The position numbers and the translations under genes were made by a program. Source: Paludibacter sp. (GTDB lineage: Bacteria > Bacteroidota > Bacteroidia > Bacteroidales > Paludibacteraceae). Taken from it: DNA of 64,000 nucleotides. Below, piece by piece: positions 54,810 through 63,150 of the stretch. How positions within the stretch are numbered: the stretch's first letter is position 1; each line of letters starts with the position of its first letter. The notes under the pieces were generated by a model. That model searched no databases. It was not told the origin of the DNA and worked only from the letters and a program-made list of their open reading frames with translations. The stretch covers positions 1 to 64,000 of the forward strand of contig JAQUWU010000018.1 of the NCBI GenBank assembly GCA_028692715.1, read 5' to 3'.

Positions 54810-54861
54810 ATTAATACCAACAGTACATTTTAAATTATTAAAATGTACTGTTGGTATTAAT
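54810..54861. terminator. Perfect 24-bp inverted repeat with 4-nt loop
   Basis: Arms 54810-54833 and 54838-54861 are exactly complementary, with the loop ATTA, and are followed by TTTTT. This may be a terminator for the 163-aa gene pushed away by the MITE insertion, or another palindromic element. It precedes mnmH by about 180 bp. Confidence 0.6.
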
Positions 54862-54999
54862 TTTTGAGCGGTATGACAATCCGTTTTATAGCTGGAAAAT
54901 TGAAATTAAAAATTTTGGTGTTTTTACTATCATTCCTTAATTTATAATTTTGATGTAGACTTAAAGTATGTTTCAATGCTGGAATTTATTTTATTAAAT

Positions 55000-55007
55000 T
55001 ACTTTTG
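55000..55007 (+). promoter_or_regulatory. -7 box of mnmH
   Basis: TACTTTTG, 32 bp before the ATG at 55040. No TTG partner is seen. Confidence 0.5.
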
Positions 55008-55039
55008 TTGTTTCAATTATTTTATCAGAATTTTCAACA

Positions 55040-56050
55040 ATGGTCACAGAAATAAATATTGAAAATGTATTTTCGCTTACTTGGCCTATAATTGATGTTC
55101 GTTCACCTGCTGAATTTGCAAAAGGACATATTCCGGGTGCAATAAATATTGCTCTTTTCGACAATGATGAGCGAGCTCATGTAGGTACTGTTTATGTTCA
55201 ACAATCTAAAGAAGAGGCTACTAAACTCGGGTATGAATATGTAACTCCAAAACTTCAGAATTTTATAAATGATGCTTTGAGTATTGCTCCCAATAGGAAA
55301 GTTATTGTTCATTGTTGGAGAGGAGGGATGCGTAGCCAAGCTTTTGCACAACATTTATCAGATAATGGTTTTGATGAAGTTAAAGTGATATTGGGAGGTT
55401 ATAAAGCATACCGAAATTATGTTTTGGATAATTTGGCAACACCCGCAAAACTGAATATATTAGGTGGATATACCGGTAGTGGTAAAACACCTATTTTGAC
55501 TGAATTAAGTAAACTTGGGCATCAGGTAATTGATTTAGAAGGCTTGGCAAATCATAAGGGTTCTGCATTCGGTGGTATTGGTCAGCAAGAACAACCTACC
55601 GTGGAACAATTTGAAAATAATCTCAATAAAGAATTTCAGAAATTTGATACAAATAAGGTAATTTGGGTTGAAGATGAAAGTATTGATATTGGAAAAGTAC
55701 AAATTCCAATGCCTTTTTATAAGCAAATGCAAAATTCTAACTTATATTTTATCGATATACCAAAAACAGAAAGAGCAAAAAAATTAGTTGCCGAATATGG
55801 CGTTTGTGATAAGCAAGAATTAGCTGACTCAATTCAGCGCATTTCAAAAAGACTCGGTGGTTTAAACGTAAAAAATGCTATTGAGAATTTAGAAATTGAA
55901 AACTATTTTGAAGTGGCAATGATAGTATTAATATATTATGATAAATTATATTTAAAAGCGAAAAATAATTCGAATTGGAAAAAAGTAATTCAAATTGATT
56001 TTCCTACAACAAATCACATTGAAAATGCATTTATAATTCATAATTTATAA
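55040..56050 (+). CDS. mnmH: tRNA 2-selenouridine synthase
   Basis: MnmH (SelU, YbbB) replaces sulfur with selenium in the wobble 2-thiouridine of Lys, Glu and Gln tRNAs, using selenophosphate. The 336-residue product has an N-terminal rhodanese domain with catalytic Cys92 in VHCWRGGMRS and a C-terminal P-loop domain (LGGYTGSGKTP, about 141-151). It lies 57 bp before selD, which supplies selenophosphate. Confidence 0.95.
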   Translation: MVTEINIENVFSLTWPIIDVRSPAEFAKGHIPGAINIALFDNDERAHVGTVYVQQSKEEATKLGYEYVTPKLQNFINDALSIAPNRKVIVHCWRGGMRSQAFAQHLSDNGFDEVKVILGGYKAYRNYVLDNLATPAKLNILGGYTGSGKTPILTELSKLGHQVIDLEGLANHKGSAFGGIGQQEQPTVEQFENNLNKEFQKFDTNKVIWVEDESIDIGKVQIPMPFYKQMQNSNLYFIDIPKTERAKKLVAEYGVCDKQELADSIQRISKRLGGLNVKNAIENLEIENYFEVAMIVLIYYDKLYLKAKNNSNWKKVIQIDFPTTNHIENAFIIHNL

Positions 56051-56107
56051 AAGCAGATTCATTCATAAAATAATTTTTATTCCATAACAAAACTTTATTC
56101 TTAATCA

Positions 56108-57139
56108 ATGAACGAAATTAAACTTACACAATACAGTCATGGTGCTGGATGTGGCTGCAAAATATCACCCAAGGTTTTAACTACTATCCTTCATACAAAA
56201 CTTACTCCACTTATTGATCCTCAATTAATTGTAGGGAATGACAGCAGAGATGATGCAGCTGTTTATGATATGGGAGATGGAACGGCAATAATTAGTACCA
56301 CCGATTTTTTTATGCCCATTGTTGACGATCCTTTTACTTTTGGAAAAATAGCTGCCACCAATGCTATAAGCGATGTGTATGCAATGGGCGGAAAACCTAT
56401 TTTGGCGATTGCAATTTTAGGCTGGCCTATTGATAAACTTGCACCGGAAATTGCGCAACAAGTACTCGAAGGAGGAAGATCAATCTGCACCGAAGCCGGT
56501 ATTACTTTAGCAGGTGGGCACAGCATTGATAGTCCTGAACCAATATTTGGACTTGCAGTGACTGGAACCGTTGATCTTACAAAATTAAAACGTAACGATA
56601 CTGCAACTGAAGGTTGTAAGCTTTACCTTACCAAACCATTGGGTGTTGGTATTTTTACAACTGCTCAGAAGCAAGGAAAATTATTGCCGGAACATGCTCA
56701 TATTGCGCCTAATTCTATGTCGAAATTGAATAAAATAGGATTAGAATTAGCCAATATTTCGGGTATTAAAGCCATGACCGATGTGACTGGTTTTGGATTA
56801 TTGGGTCATTTGACCGAAATGTGTGAAGGTAGTAAACTAACTGCTATCATAGAATTAGATAAAATTCCAACTTTTGCAGATGTTCAACAATATATAAATC
56901 AAGGTTGTATTCCTGGAGGAACACATAGAAACTGGGATAGTTATGGGCATCATGTGCAACTGAAATCCGACAGCGATAAATTGATTCTTTGTGATCCTCA
57001 AACCAGTGGTGGATTATTGATTGCTGTTGAAAATCAATCAGTTCCTGAATTAGAGGCATTGTTACGGGCAAATGATATAGAAACTATTTCGTTCGGAGAA
57101 TTACAAAAACATTCAGACTATTTTATAAAAGTAGTTTAA
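56108..57139 (+). CDS. selD: Selenophosphate synthetase (Cys form)
   Basis: SelD makes selenophosphate from selenide and ATP. The 343-residue product has the active-site loop [13 protein letters not shown] with Cys15 and Lys18, matching E. coli Cys17 and Lys20; the residue is cysteine, not selenocysteine. The rest has a PurM-like fold with [31 protein letters not shown] and [13 protein letters not shown]. With mnmH upstream and no selA or selB in view, it probably serves tRNA selenation. Confidence 0.96.
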   Translation: MNEIKLTQYSHGAGCGCKISPKVLTTILHTKLTPLIDPQLIVGNDSRDDAAVYDMGDGTAIISTTDFFMPIVDDPFTFGKIAATNAISDVYAMGGKPILAIAILGWPIDKLAPEIAQQVLEGGRSICTEAGITLAGGHSIDSPEPIFGLAVTGTVDLTKLKRNDTATEGCKLYLTKPLGVGIFTTAQKQGKLLPEHAHIAPNSMSKLNKIGLELANISGIKAMTDVTGFGLLGHLTEMCEGSKLTAIIELDKIPTFADVQQYINQGCIPGGTHRNWDSYGHHVQLKSDSDKLILCDPQTSGGLLIAVENQSVPELEALLRANDIETISFGELQKHSDYFIKVV

Positions 57140-57238
57140 ATTTTAAAGCATTTAATTTTTTAATGAAGTAAAAACAAAATAGATAGAACATTGTTGTAAA
57201 TTAAAACAATAAAAGTAACTAATATTTAAAATAAAATT

Positions 57239-57706
57239 ATGAGTAAATCGTATATTTATCCCGGTGCGAATTCATTAAATGCCTATTTAACAATTAAAGA
57301 TTGTAGTAAAGCCATTGAATTTTATAAAAAAGCATTTGATGCAAAAGAATTAGGCAGATTATTAATGCCCAATGGATTAATTGGTCATGCCGAAATAGAA
57401 ATTGAAGGAACAATGTTAATGATTGCTGACGAAAATATAGACTGGGGAAACAAAGGACCATTGACAATTGGTGGAAATCCAATTACAATAGGTTTATATG
57501 TTAAGGATGTAGATTCATCTTTTCAAAAAGCAATTGATGCTGGTGCTAAAGAAGTTATGCCAGTTAAGAATGAATTTTATGGTGACAGAGTTGGTCAGGT
57601 AATGGATCCATTTGGTTATAAATGGATGATTGGAACTCACATAAAAGATGTAAGTTATGAGGAAATGCAGCAACTTTCTGATCAAATGTTTGCACCAAAA
57701 GAATAA
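57239..57706 (+). CDS. VOC superfamily (PhnB-like) protein
   Basis: The 155-residue product is a vicinal oxygen chelate (glyoxalase/bleomycin-resistance) fold of the PhnB-like subgroup, with paired beta-alpha-beta-beta-beta units: LTIKDCSKAIEFYKKAF and GLYVKDVDSSFQKAIDAG, and DRVGQVMDPFGYKWMIGTH near the end. The substrate is unknown; metal-dependent isomerase, lyase or drug-binding roles occur in the family. It follows selD by 99 bp and ends in a terminator. Confidence 0.88.
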   Translation: MSKSYIYPGANSLNAYLTIKDCSKAIEFYKKAFDAKELGRLLMPNGLIGHAEIEIEGTMLMIADENIDWGNKGPLTIGGNPITIGLYVKDVDSSFQKAIDAGAKEVMPVKNEFYGDRVGQVMDPFGYKWMIGTHIKDVSYEEMQQLSDQMFAPKE

Positions 57707-57729
57707 CATTAAAATTTTAAATTTATTAT

Positions 57730-57753
57730 AAAGCGGATTTTTTCCGCTTTTTT
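57730..57753 (+). terminator. Intrinsic terminator of the VOC gene
   Basis: AAAGCGGA and TCCGCTTT arms with a 5-nt T-rich loop, followed by TTTTC. Confidence 0.8.
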
Positions 57754-57791
57754 CTTTATCTAATTTATAGGATTTTTAATTAAAGTAATCT

Positions 57792-57799
57792 TATATTTG
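57792..57799 (+). promoter_or_regulatory. -7 box of the potassium transport genes
   Basis: TATATTTG, 60 bp before the ATG at 57860. A second weaker TGTACTTTG word lies at about 57833. Confidence 0.45.
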
Positions 57800-57859
57800 C
57801 AGAAACAATTATTTTAATATGATGATTTATTTCTGTACTTTGTCCCTTTTTCTTTTCAA

Positions 57860-59620
57860 ATGAAAAATAAGATCTTCTTATTAAAACAACTTTCTTTTTT
57901 TGTGAGCATTATAGCTATGCTTGGGGTTGTTTATGATTTAGGTTTTAATCATCTGTCGTACCAAGTACAAATACTCCAATCGGTTTATCTTTTTGCAATG
58001 ATAGTTGGATTTTTTTCAATTATTATCAGTTATCTCTTTAAAAAAACACGACCTCAACTGAAAGTTTTACCCTTTGATTTATTGTTTGCAGTATTTATAT
58101 TAGTATTGATTTTTTTAGATTTTGAGCTACTATTTGAAAGTAACTTTTCCTTTTTGTATTTTCTGAAAGATAAAATTTGGGTTTACATTGCTTTAGTTTT
58201 TATTTTCATACGGGAACTGTCATACAGTAATTTTGATTTCAAGCGAATATATCTTAATCCGGCACAACTTTTTATCCTGAGTTTTTTATTTATCATTTTT
58301 GCTGGCACAGTCATACTTTTATTGCCCAAAGCTACCTATACTCACATTTCAATCATAGATGCCTTGTTTACTTCCACCAGTGCAGTTTGCGTAACCGGAT
58401 TGGTTGTGGTTGATACGGGTACTTATTTTACTGAATTTGGACGGTTTGCCATTCTTATATTGATTCAATTAGGTGGACTGGGAATAATGACTTTTACCAG
58501 TTACTTCAGCTATTTTTTTAAAGCAGGTTCATCGTACGAAAACCAGTTGATGATAAGTGCCATGAATAATACTGAAAAAATAGGAGAGGTTTTTAGTACC
58601 TTAAAACGAATTATATTGATTACTTTTATTATCGAAGGTGTTGGCGCATTGCTCATTTTACAAAGCCTAGACCTTACTATAATTCCGGCATTTACTGACA
58701 GGGTATTTTTCTCTGTTTTTCATTCGGTTTCCGGATTTTGTAATGCTGGATTTTCAACGCTTCAAAATAGTTTTTACGAACCGGCTTATCGTTTTAATTA
58801 TCCGCTTCATTTAATTATCGCCTTTCTGATTATTATGGGAGGAATTGGATTTCCGATTGTTTTCAATTTACTGAGTTTTATTAAGAATAGTATAAAAAAT
58901 CTTTTTTTTAAAATGGTCGGAAGACGAGATCACATTCGTATTCAACAGATTATTAATGTAAACACACGTATTGTATTGGTCACATCGTTGATACTGATAG
59001 TTTTGGGAACGATTCTGTTTTTTATTTTTGAATATAATAATACGCTAACCGAACACGGATTTTTTGGAAAATTGGTGACTGCATTTTTCGAATCGGTAAC
59101 CACCCGAACTGCAGGATTTAATACTGTTGATACTTCGGTAATGACAATTCCTACCGTTATGATGATGATTTTTTTAATGTGGGTAGGAGCTTCTCCCGGT
59201 TCAACCGGAGGCGGTATTAAAACCAGTACGCTGGCCATTGCTTTTCTCAATTTTCTCAGTTTGGCTCACGGGAAACCAACTATTGAAGTGTTCAAGCGTG
59301 AGATAGCACAAAAATCTGTAAATAGAGCTTTTGCGACTATTATACTTTCCATAATGGTTATCTTCCTGTCCGTTTTTAGTATTAGTTTGTTCGATATGGA
59401 TAAGGGTTTACTGAATATTGGTTTTGAATGTGTATCTGCATTTGGCACGGTAGGACTTAGTCGAGGAATTACTGCTAGTTTGAGTGATCCGAGCAAATTT
59501 GTTTTAATTATAACCATGTTTATAGGTAGAGTGAGCATGTTGAGTATATTTATTGCTTTATTTAAAAAGTTCTCCATGCATGAATATCGTTATCCAACAG
59601 AAGAAGTCTTAATTAATTAA
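57860..59620 (+). CDS. TrkH/KtrB-type potassium transporter
   Basis: The 586-residue integral membrane protein is the pore subunit of a Trk/Ktr potassium uptake system. It has about ten hydrophobic segments. The first selectivity loop is TSTSAVCVTGL, and further pore loops are SVSGFCNAGFS, TTRTAGFN and ASPGSTGGG, with glycine at each filter position. An N-terminal extension of about 130 residues with four extra helices precedes the usual core. It is followed by its RCK regulatory subunit gene at 59718 and probably forms a complex with it. Confidence 0.93.
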   Translation: MKNKIFLLKQLSFFVSIIAMLGVVYDLGFNHLSYQVQILQSVYLFAMIVGFFSIIISYLFKKTRPQLKVLPFDLLFAVFILVLIFLDFELLFESNFSFLYFLKDKIWVYIALVFIFIRELSYSNFDFKRIYLNPAQLFILSFLFIIFAGTVILLLPKATYTHISIIDALFTSTSAVCVTGLVVVDTGTYFTEFGRFAILILIQLGGLGIMTFTSYFSYFFKAGSSYENQLMISAMNNTEKIGEVFSTLKRIILITFIIEGVGALLILQSLDLTIIPAFTDRVFFSVFHSVSGFCNAGFSTLQNSFYEPAYRFNYPLHLIIAFLIIMGGIGFPIVFNLLSFIKNSIKNLFFKMVGRRDHIRIQQIINVNTRIVLVTSLILIVLGTILFFIFEYNNTLTEHGFFGKLVTAFFESVTTRTAGFNTVDTSVMTIPTVMMMIFLMWVGASPGSTGGGIKTSTLAIAFLNFLSLAHGKPTIEVFKREIAQKSVNRAFATIILSIMVIFLSVFSISLFDMDKGLLNIGFECVSAFGTVGLSRGITASLSDPSKFVLIITMFIGRVSMLSIFIALFKKFSMHEYRYPTEEVLIN

Positions 59621-59717
59621 AATCAATAATTCTATGAAACGAGCATTAAGACAGATGTTTAAACCATAAACTCTGTTTATTGTGAGTTTCAGGTTTCAAT
59701 TATAAAAAACTAAACAG

Positions 59718-60401
59718 ATGAAATACATTATCATTGGTCTGGGAAATTTCGGGTCGTCCATAGCAGAAAAGCTAACTAATCTTGGACATGAAGTTATTGG
59801 TGTAGATCAGAATATGCACAAGGTGGAAGCTGTAAAAGAGAAGGTATCGTATGCTGTTTGTCTGAACAGTTCAGATCCTCAGGCAGTATCAAATTTGCCT
59901 CTGAAAAATACCGATGTGGTTATGGTTTGTATTGGCGAAGATATTGCAGCCAACATTATGACAACTGCTTTGATGAAGAAAATGAAAGTGCCACGCTTAA
60001 TCAGCCGGTCAGTTTCAGCCTTGCACGAAACAGTGTTGGAAGCCATGGGGATTGAAGAAATTGTACGTCCGGAAGTGGAATCGGCTGAGCGATGGGTGAA
60101 AAAACTTACTAATAGTCAATTAGTTGATTCGTTTGAATTATCAAAAGGTCACAGCATTATTGAGGTGATTGTTCCTGATAAATTTGTAGGGAAAACGCTT
60201 GAACAAATAGCTTTAATTAAAAATTATAATGTTTTGGTACTAACTAAAATAAATCAAACTACTGAACGAAATCTAATTGGCATTTCTCATAAAACTTCAA
60301 AAGTTCAAGGTGTAATAACGGCTGATACCGTTTTCGAAAAAGGAGATATTATGGTGTTGTATGGAAAGGATACTGATATTCAAAATGTGTTGAAGAAATA
60401 A
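59718..60401 (+). CDS. TrkA/KtrA-type RCK regulatory subunit
   Basis: The 227-residue cytoplasmic protein has an N-terminal RCK domain (YIIIGLGNFGSSIAEKL, with GxGxxG, and VIGVDQN carrying the adenine-ribose acid) and a C-terminal RCK_C domain (about 145-225). It binds nucleotides and gates the TrkH/KtrB pore encoded just upstream. The gene is 98 bp downstream of its partner. Confidence 0.93.
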   Translation: MKYIIIGLGNFGSSIAEKLTNLGHEVIGVDQNMHKVEAVKEKVSYAVCLNSSDPQAVSNLPLKNTDVVMVCIGEDIAANIMTTALMKKMKVPRLISRSVSALHETVLEAMGIEEIVRPEVESAERWVKKLTNSQLVDSFELSKGHSIIEVIVPDKFVGKTLEQIALIKNYNVLVLTKINQTTERNLIGISHKTSKVQGVITADTVFEKGDIMVLYGKDTDIQNVLKK

Positions 60402-60570
60402 GGTTTTGCGTGTACAGTGGGTACTTACTTGAATAAAATAAATTTCAATTAATTCTTTGTTATTACATATTCTAAGAATCCAATGTATTTAATTATTATT
60501 TTGTTCATTTTTAAAACCATTAAAATCGTTAGCTCAATTTATAAGATTTTGGAAGCTATTTTATAAAAAA

Positions 60571-61695
60571 ATGAAAATTTTAGATAAGTTTTTAATTCAT
60601 CACCGGAAGAGAATTGTAGGATTGGACATTTTACGAAGTTTTGCTATTTTCTTTGTAGTTTATTATCATGGTCGGTTTTTAATTCCCCCTGAAAACAGGA
60701 TTCTGTACGATAGAATTCAACTTTTTAAAATAGATGGAGTTTCCATTTTTTTTGTTCTGAGTGGTTTTTTAATTGGGGGCATTTTATTAAAAATCATCAA
60801 TAAAACGGATTTTAAAAGAAAAGACTTGCTTAATTTTTGGATCAGAAGATGGTTCAGAACTATTCCTAATTATTTATTTGTTTTGTCGTTGTTATTAATA
60901 AGCAGCTATATTGCAAGAAATAATTTTGGAGATTTTAATCTTAAATATTTCATTTTCTCTCAAAATTTATTCAGTCCACATCCCAATTTTTTTCCAGAAG
61001 CCTGGAGTTTGGCAATTGAAGAATGGTTTTATTTATTATTCCCTTTATCTTGCTATATTATTCATGAATTATTAAAAAACAAAACCAAATCAATTTTAAT
61101 TTCAGCTATAATTTTTATTTTAATTCCTCTAATAATAAGGATTATAAAATTCGAAAATGGAATTATTATTAATGATTTTGATGCAGAATTCAGAAAAGTA
61201 GTAATCTACAGGTTAGATAGCATTATGTATGGTGTTATTGCTGCGTATGTACTTTACAAATATCCTGAATTTTGGGAAAAATCAAAATTATATTTTTTAT
61301 TTAGCGGGATATTTTTAATTCTCTTATTAAATATAGAAGTTCTAAATTTGAAATATTTATATGAACCGCTTTTTTTTAATATAGAATCAATAACTACCTT
61401 TTGTTTTATACCTTTTTTATCCACCTATAAATCCACTAAATATAAATTTTTAGATTCTTTTTTTATATTTATAAGTATTATTTCTTATTCCATGTATTTA
61501 TTGAATCTTACACCGGTTCAAAGGGTTTTACTACCAACTTTGAATAAATTATTGGGTAGGACAGAACTATTTTCAACTGATGTTTATATCACAAATTATA
61601 TTGCTTTTTGGTTCTTTACAATTGTTGGCTCGTATGTTTTGTATACTATTTTTGAGAATCCAGTAACAAAGTTTAGGGATAGAATTAAGCTGTAA
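60571..61695 (+). CDS. Acyltransferase 3 family membrane protein
   Basis: The 374-residue protein has about ten transmembrane helices and the acyltransferase-3 signatures: GLDILRSFAIFFVVYYHG with the catalytic His, SIFFVLSGFLIGG and FWIRRWFRTIPNYL. Such enzymes add O-acyl groups to surface polysaccharides or lipids. The substrate is unknown. The codon choice is more AT-rich than the neighbours, which is mild evidence for acquisition or fast evolution. It converges on the U32 peptidase gene and shares a terminator with it. Confidence 0.88.
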   Translation: MKILDKFLIHHRKRIVGLDILRSFAIFFVVYYHGRFLIPPENRILYDRIQLFKIDGVSIFFVLSGFLIGGILLKIINKTDFKRKDLLNFWIRRWFRTIPNYLFVLSLLLISSYIARNNFGDFNLKYFIFSQNLFSPHPNFFPEAWSLAIEEWFYLLFPLSCYIIHELLKNKTKSILISAIIFILIPLIIRIIKFENGIIINDFDAEFRKVVIYRLDSIMYGVIAAYVLYKYPEFWEKSKLYFLFSGIFLILLLNIEVLNLKYLYEPLFFNIESITTFCFIPFLSTYKSTKYKFLDSFFIFISIISYSMYLLNLTPVQRVLLPTLNKLLGRTELFSTDVYITNYIAFWFFTIVGSYVLYTIFENPVTKFRDRIKL

Positions 61696-61727
61696 ATAAT
61701 AACAATAAATGAGAAATTTATAAATTT

Positions 61728-61753
61728 AAAAAGCGGAATTTACTCCGCTTTTT
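61728..61753. terminator. Bidirectional terminator with a stop codon in its loop
   Basis: AAAAAGCGGA and TCCGCTTTTT arms surround a 6-nt loop that contains the U32 stop codon (61740-61742). The right arm encodes the last residues of the U32 peptidase. Confidence 0.8.
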
Positions 61754-63050
61754 GTTTTCCATGTTCGGTGGGTACAATTTTAAATAATTTATCGTTCCGT
61801 CGAATCAATTCATTTGTTTTCATTGAGAAATAAGTTCCTTTTTCTACTTTATCTGTTGGTTTCTGTTTTACACGCATTTCTTTTACCACATCTTCGTAGG
61901 CTCCCGTTGTTTCACCGGTAATCAGAATTTCATCACCCACTTCAAGGTATTGTGCTTCTAGTAAAAATTCAGCTACGCCCAATTTATTAAAGAAGTTGGT
62001 ACATTTGCCTACATAAATCTTTTTATGTGTAGCTTCCGAACCATAGTTAGCACTCCATTCGCCAAGACGCTGTCCGAGGTAATAGCCGTTCCAAAAACCA
62101 CGATTAAACACCTTGGCAAGGCGAGTGTCCCATTCAGCTACTTTCGTTTCGGAAAACGTCCCGGAAAGGCATGATTCAATAGCTTCTTTGTAGCAGGATA
62201 CAACTGTTTTTACATATTCAGCTCCCCGGGCCCGACCTTCAATTTTGAAAACATGCACACCAGCTTTTAGCATTTCGTCCACAAAACCGATTGTTTTCAG
62301 ATCTTTTGGTGACATGATATATTCGTTGTCTATTTCCAGTTCAATTTCTGAATCTTTATCTTTTACCACGTACTCACGGCGGCAGATTTGATTGCAGGCG
62401 CCCCTATTCGCAGATAGATTTTTCTCGTGTAGGCTTAGATAACATTTTCCTGAAACAGCCATGCAAAGTGCTCCGTGACAGAACATTTCAATGCGAATCA
62501 GTTCGCCATTTTTACCTCGAATATTATCGTTTATAATAGATTGATAGATTTCTGAAACCTGTTGCATATTTAGTTCCCGTGCCAGCACTACTACATCGGC
62601 AAATTGAGCATAAAATTTCAATGCTTCCACATTTGAAATGTTCAATTGTGTGGATAGATGAATTTCTACACCAATGGAATTAGCATACATTAAAGCCGCT
62701 ACATCGGCTGCGATTATGGCAGAAACATTTGATTCTTTTGCTACATCAATTATTTCGCGCATTAACGTCAAATCACCATCGTAAAGTATGGTATTGACTG
62801 TCAAGTAGCTTTTTACATTATTTTCTTTACAAATGCGTACTATTTCGCGTAAATCGTCGGTAGTAAAATTACTGCTCGACTTACTACGCATATTTAATTT
62901 TTCAATGCCAAAATACACCGAATCTGCTCCGGCTTTAATAGCAGCCGAAAGGCTTTCCCACGAACCAGCAGGAGCCATGATTTCGTAAGCCCCCCTCCCC
63001 CTGAAGGGGGTGTTGAAGTTAGTTTCTTTTTGTATGTTTTCTTTATTCAT
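61740..63050 (-). CDS. Peptidase U32 family protein (TrhP-like)
   Basis: The 436-residue product matches U32 proteins such as YegQ/TrhP, some of which help hydroxylate tRNA wobble uridine and others act as collagenases. The signature EMFCHGALCMAVSGKCYLS is complete, with the four cysteines including ACNQICRREY probably binding a 4Fe-4S cluster. The N-terminal NTPFRGRG segment is encoded by an inserted palindrome and precedes the conserved MAPAGSWESLSAA start, so it may be absent in homologues. The role here is inferred as tRNA hydroxylation rather than proteolysis. Confidence 0.88.
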   Translation of the reverse strand: MNKENIQKETNFNTPFRGRGAYEIMAPAGSWESLSAAIKAGADSVYFGIEKLNMRSKSSSNFTTDDLREIVRICKENNVKSYLTVNTILYDGDLTLMREIIDVAKESNVSAIIAADVAALMYANSIGVEIHLSTQLNISNVEALKFYAQFADVVVLARELNMQQVSEIYQSIINDNIRGKNGELIRIEMFCHGALCMAVSGKCYLSLHEKNLSANRGACNQICRREYVVKDKDSEIELEIDNEYIMSPKDLKTIGFVDEMLKAGVHVFKIEGRARGAEYVKTVVSCYKEAIESCLSGTFSETKVAEWDTRLAKVFNRGFWNGYYLGQRLGEWSANYGSEATHKKIYVGKCTNFFNKLGVAEFLLEAQYLEVGDEILITGETTGAYEDVVKEMRVKQKPTDKVEKGTYFSMKTNELIRRNDKLFKIVPTEHGKQKAE

Positions 63051-63150
63051 TTTTTGAAATTCTAAAATATTTTTTCAAATTTGCACTTATCTAAAAGCCC
63101 CCTTCAGGGGGTTGGGGGTTCTTTCTTGTTCCCCTTTAGGGGTTAGGGGT
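62990..63150. repeat. Three palindromes around the U32 start and the upstream gene end
   Basis: Copies at 62990-63010 (inside the U32 N-terminus), 63098-63118 and 63131-63150 (inverted). The last provides the stop codon of the outer-membrane gene at 63143. Confidence 0.8.

Noticed and set aside
54810..54861. Third mobile element at the perfect palindrome
   Set aside because: No target duplication flanks it and only one copy is seen, so terminator is the simpler reading.
56108..56170. Selenocysteine in SelD
   Set aside because: The active-site codon encodes cysteine (GAGCGCK), with no in-frame UGA.
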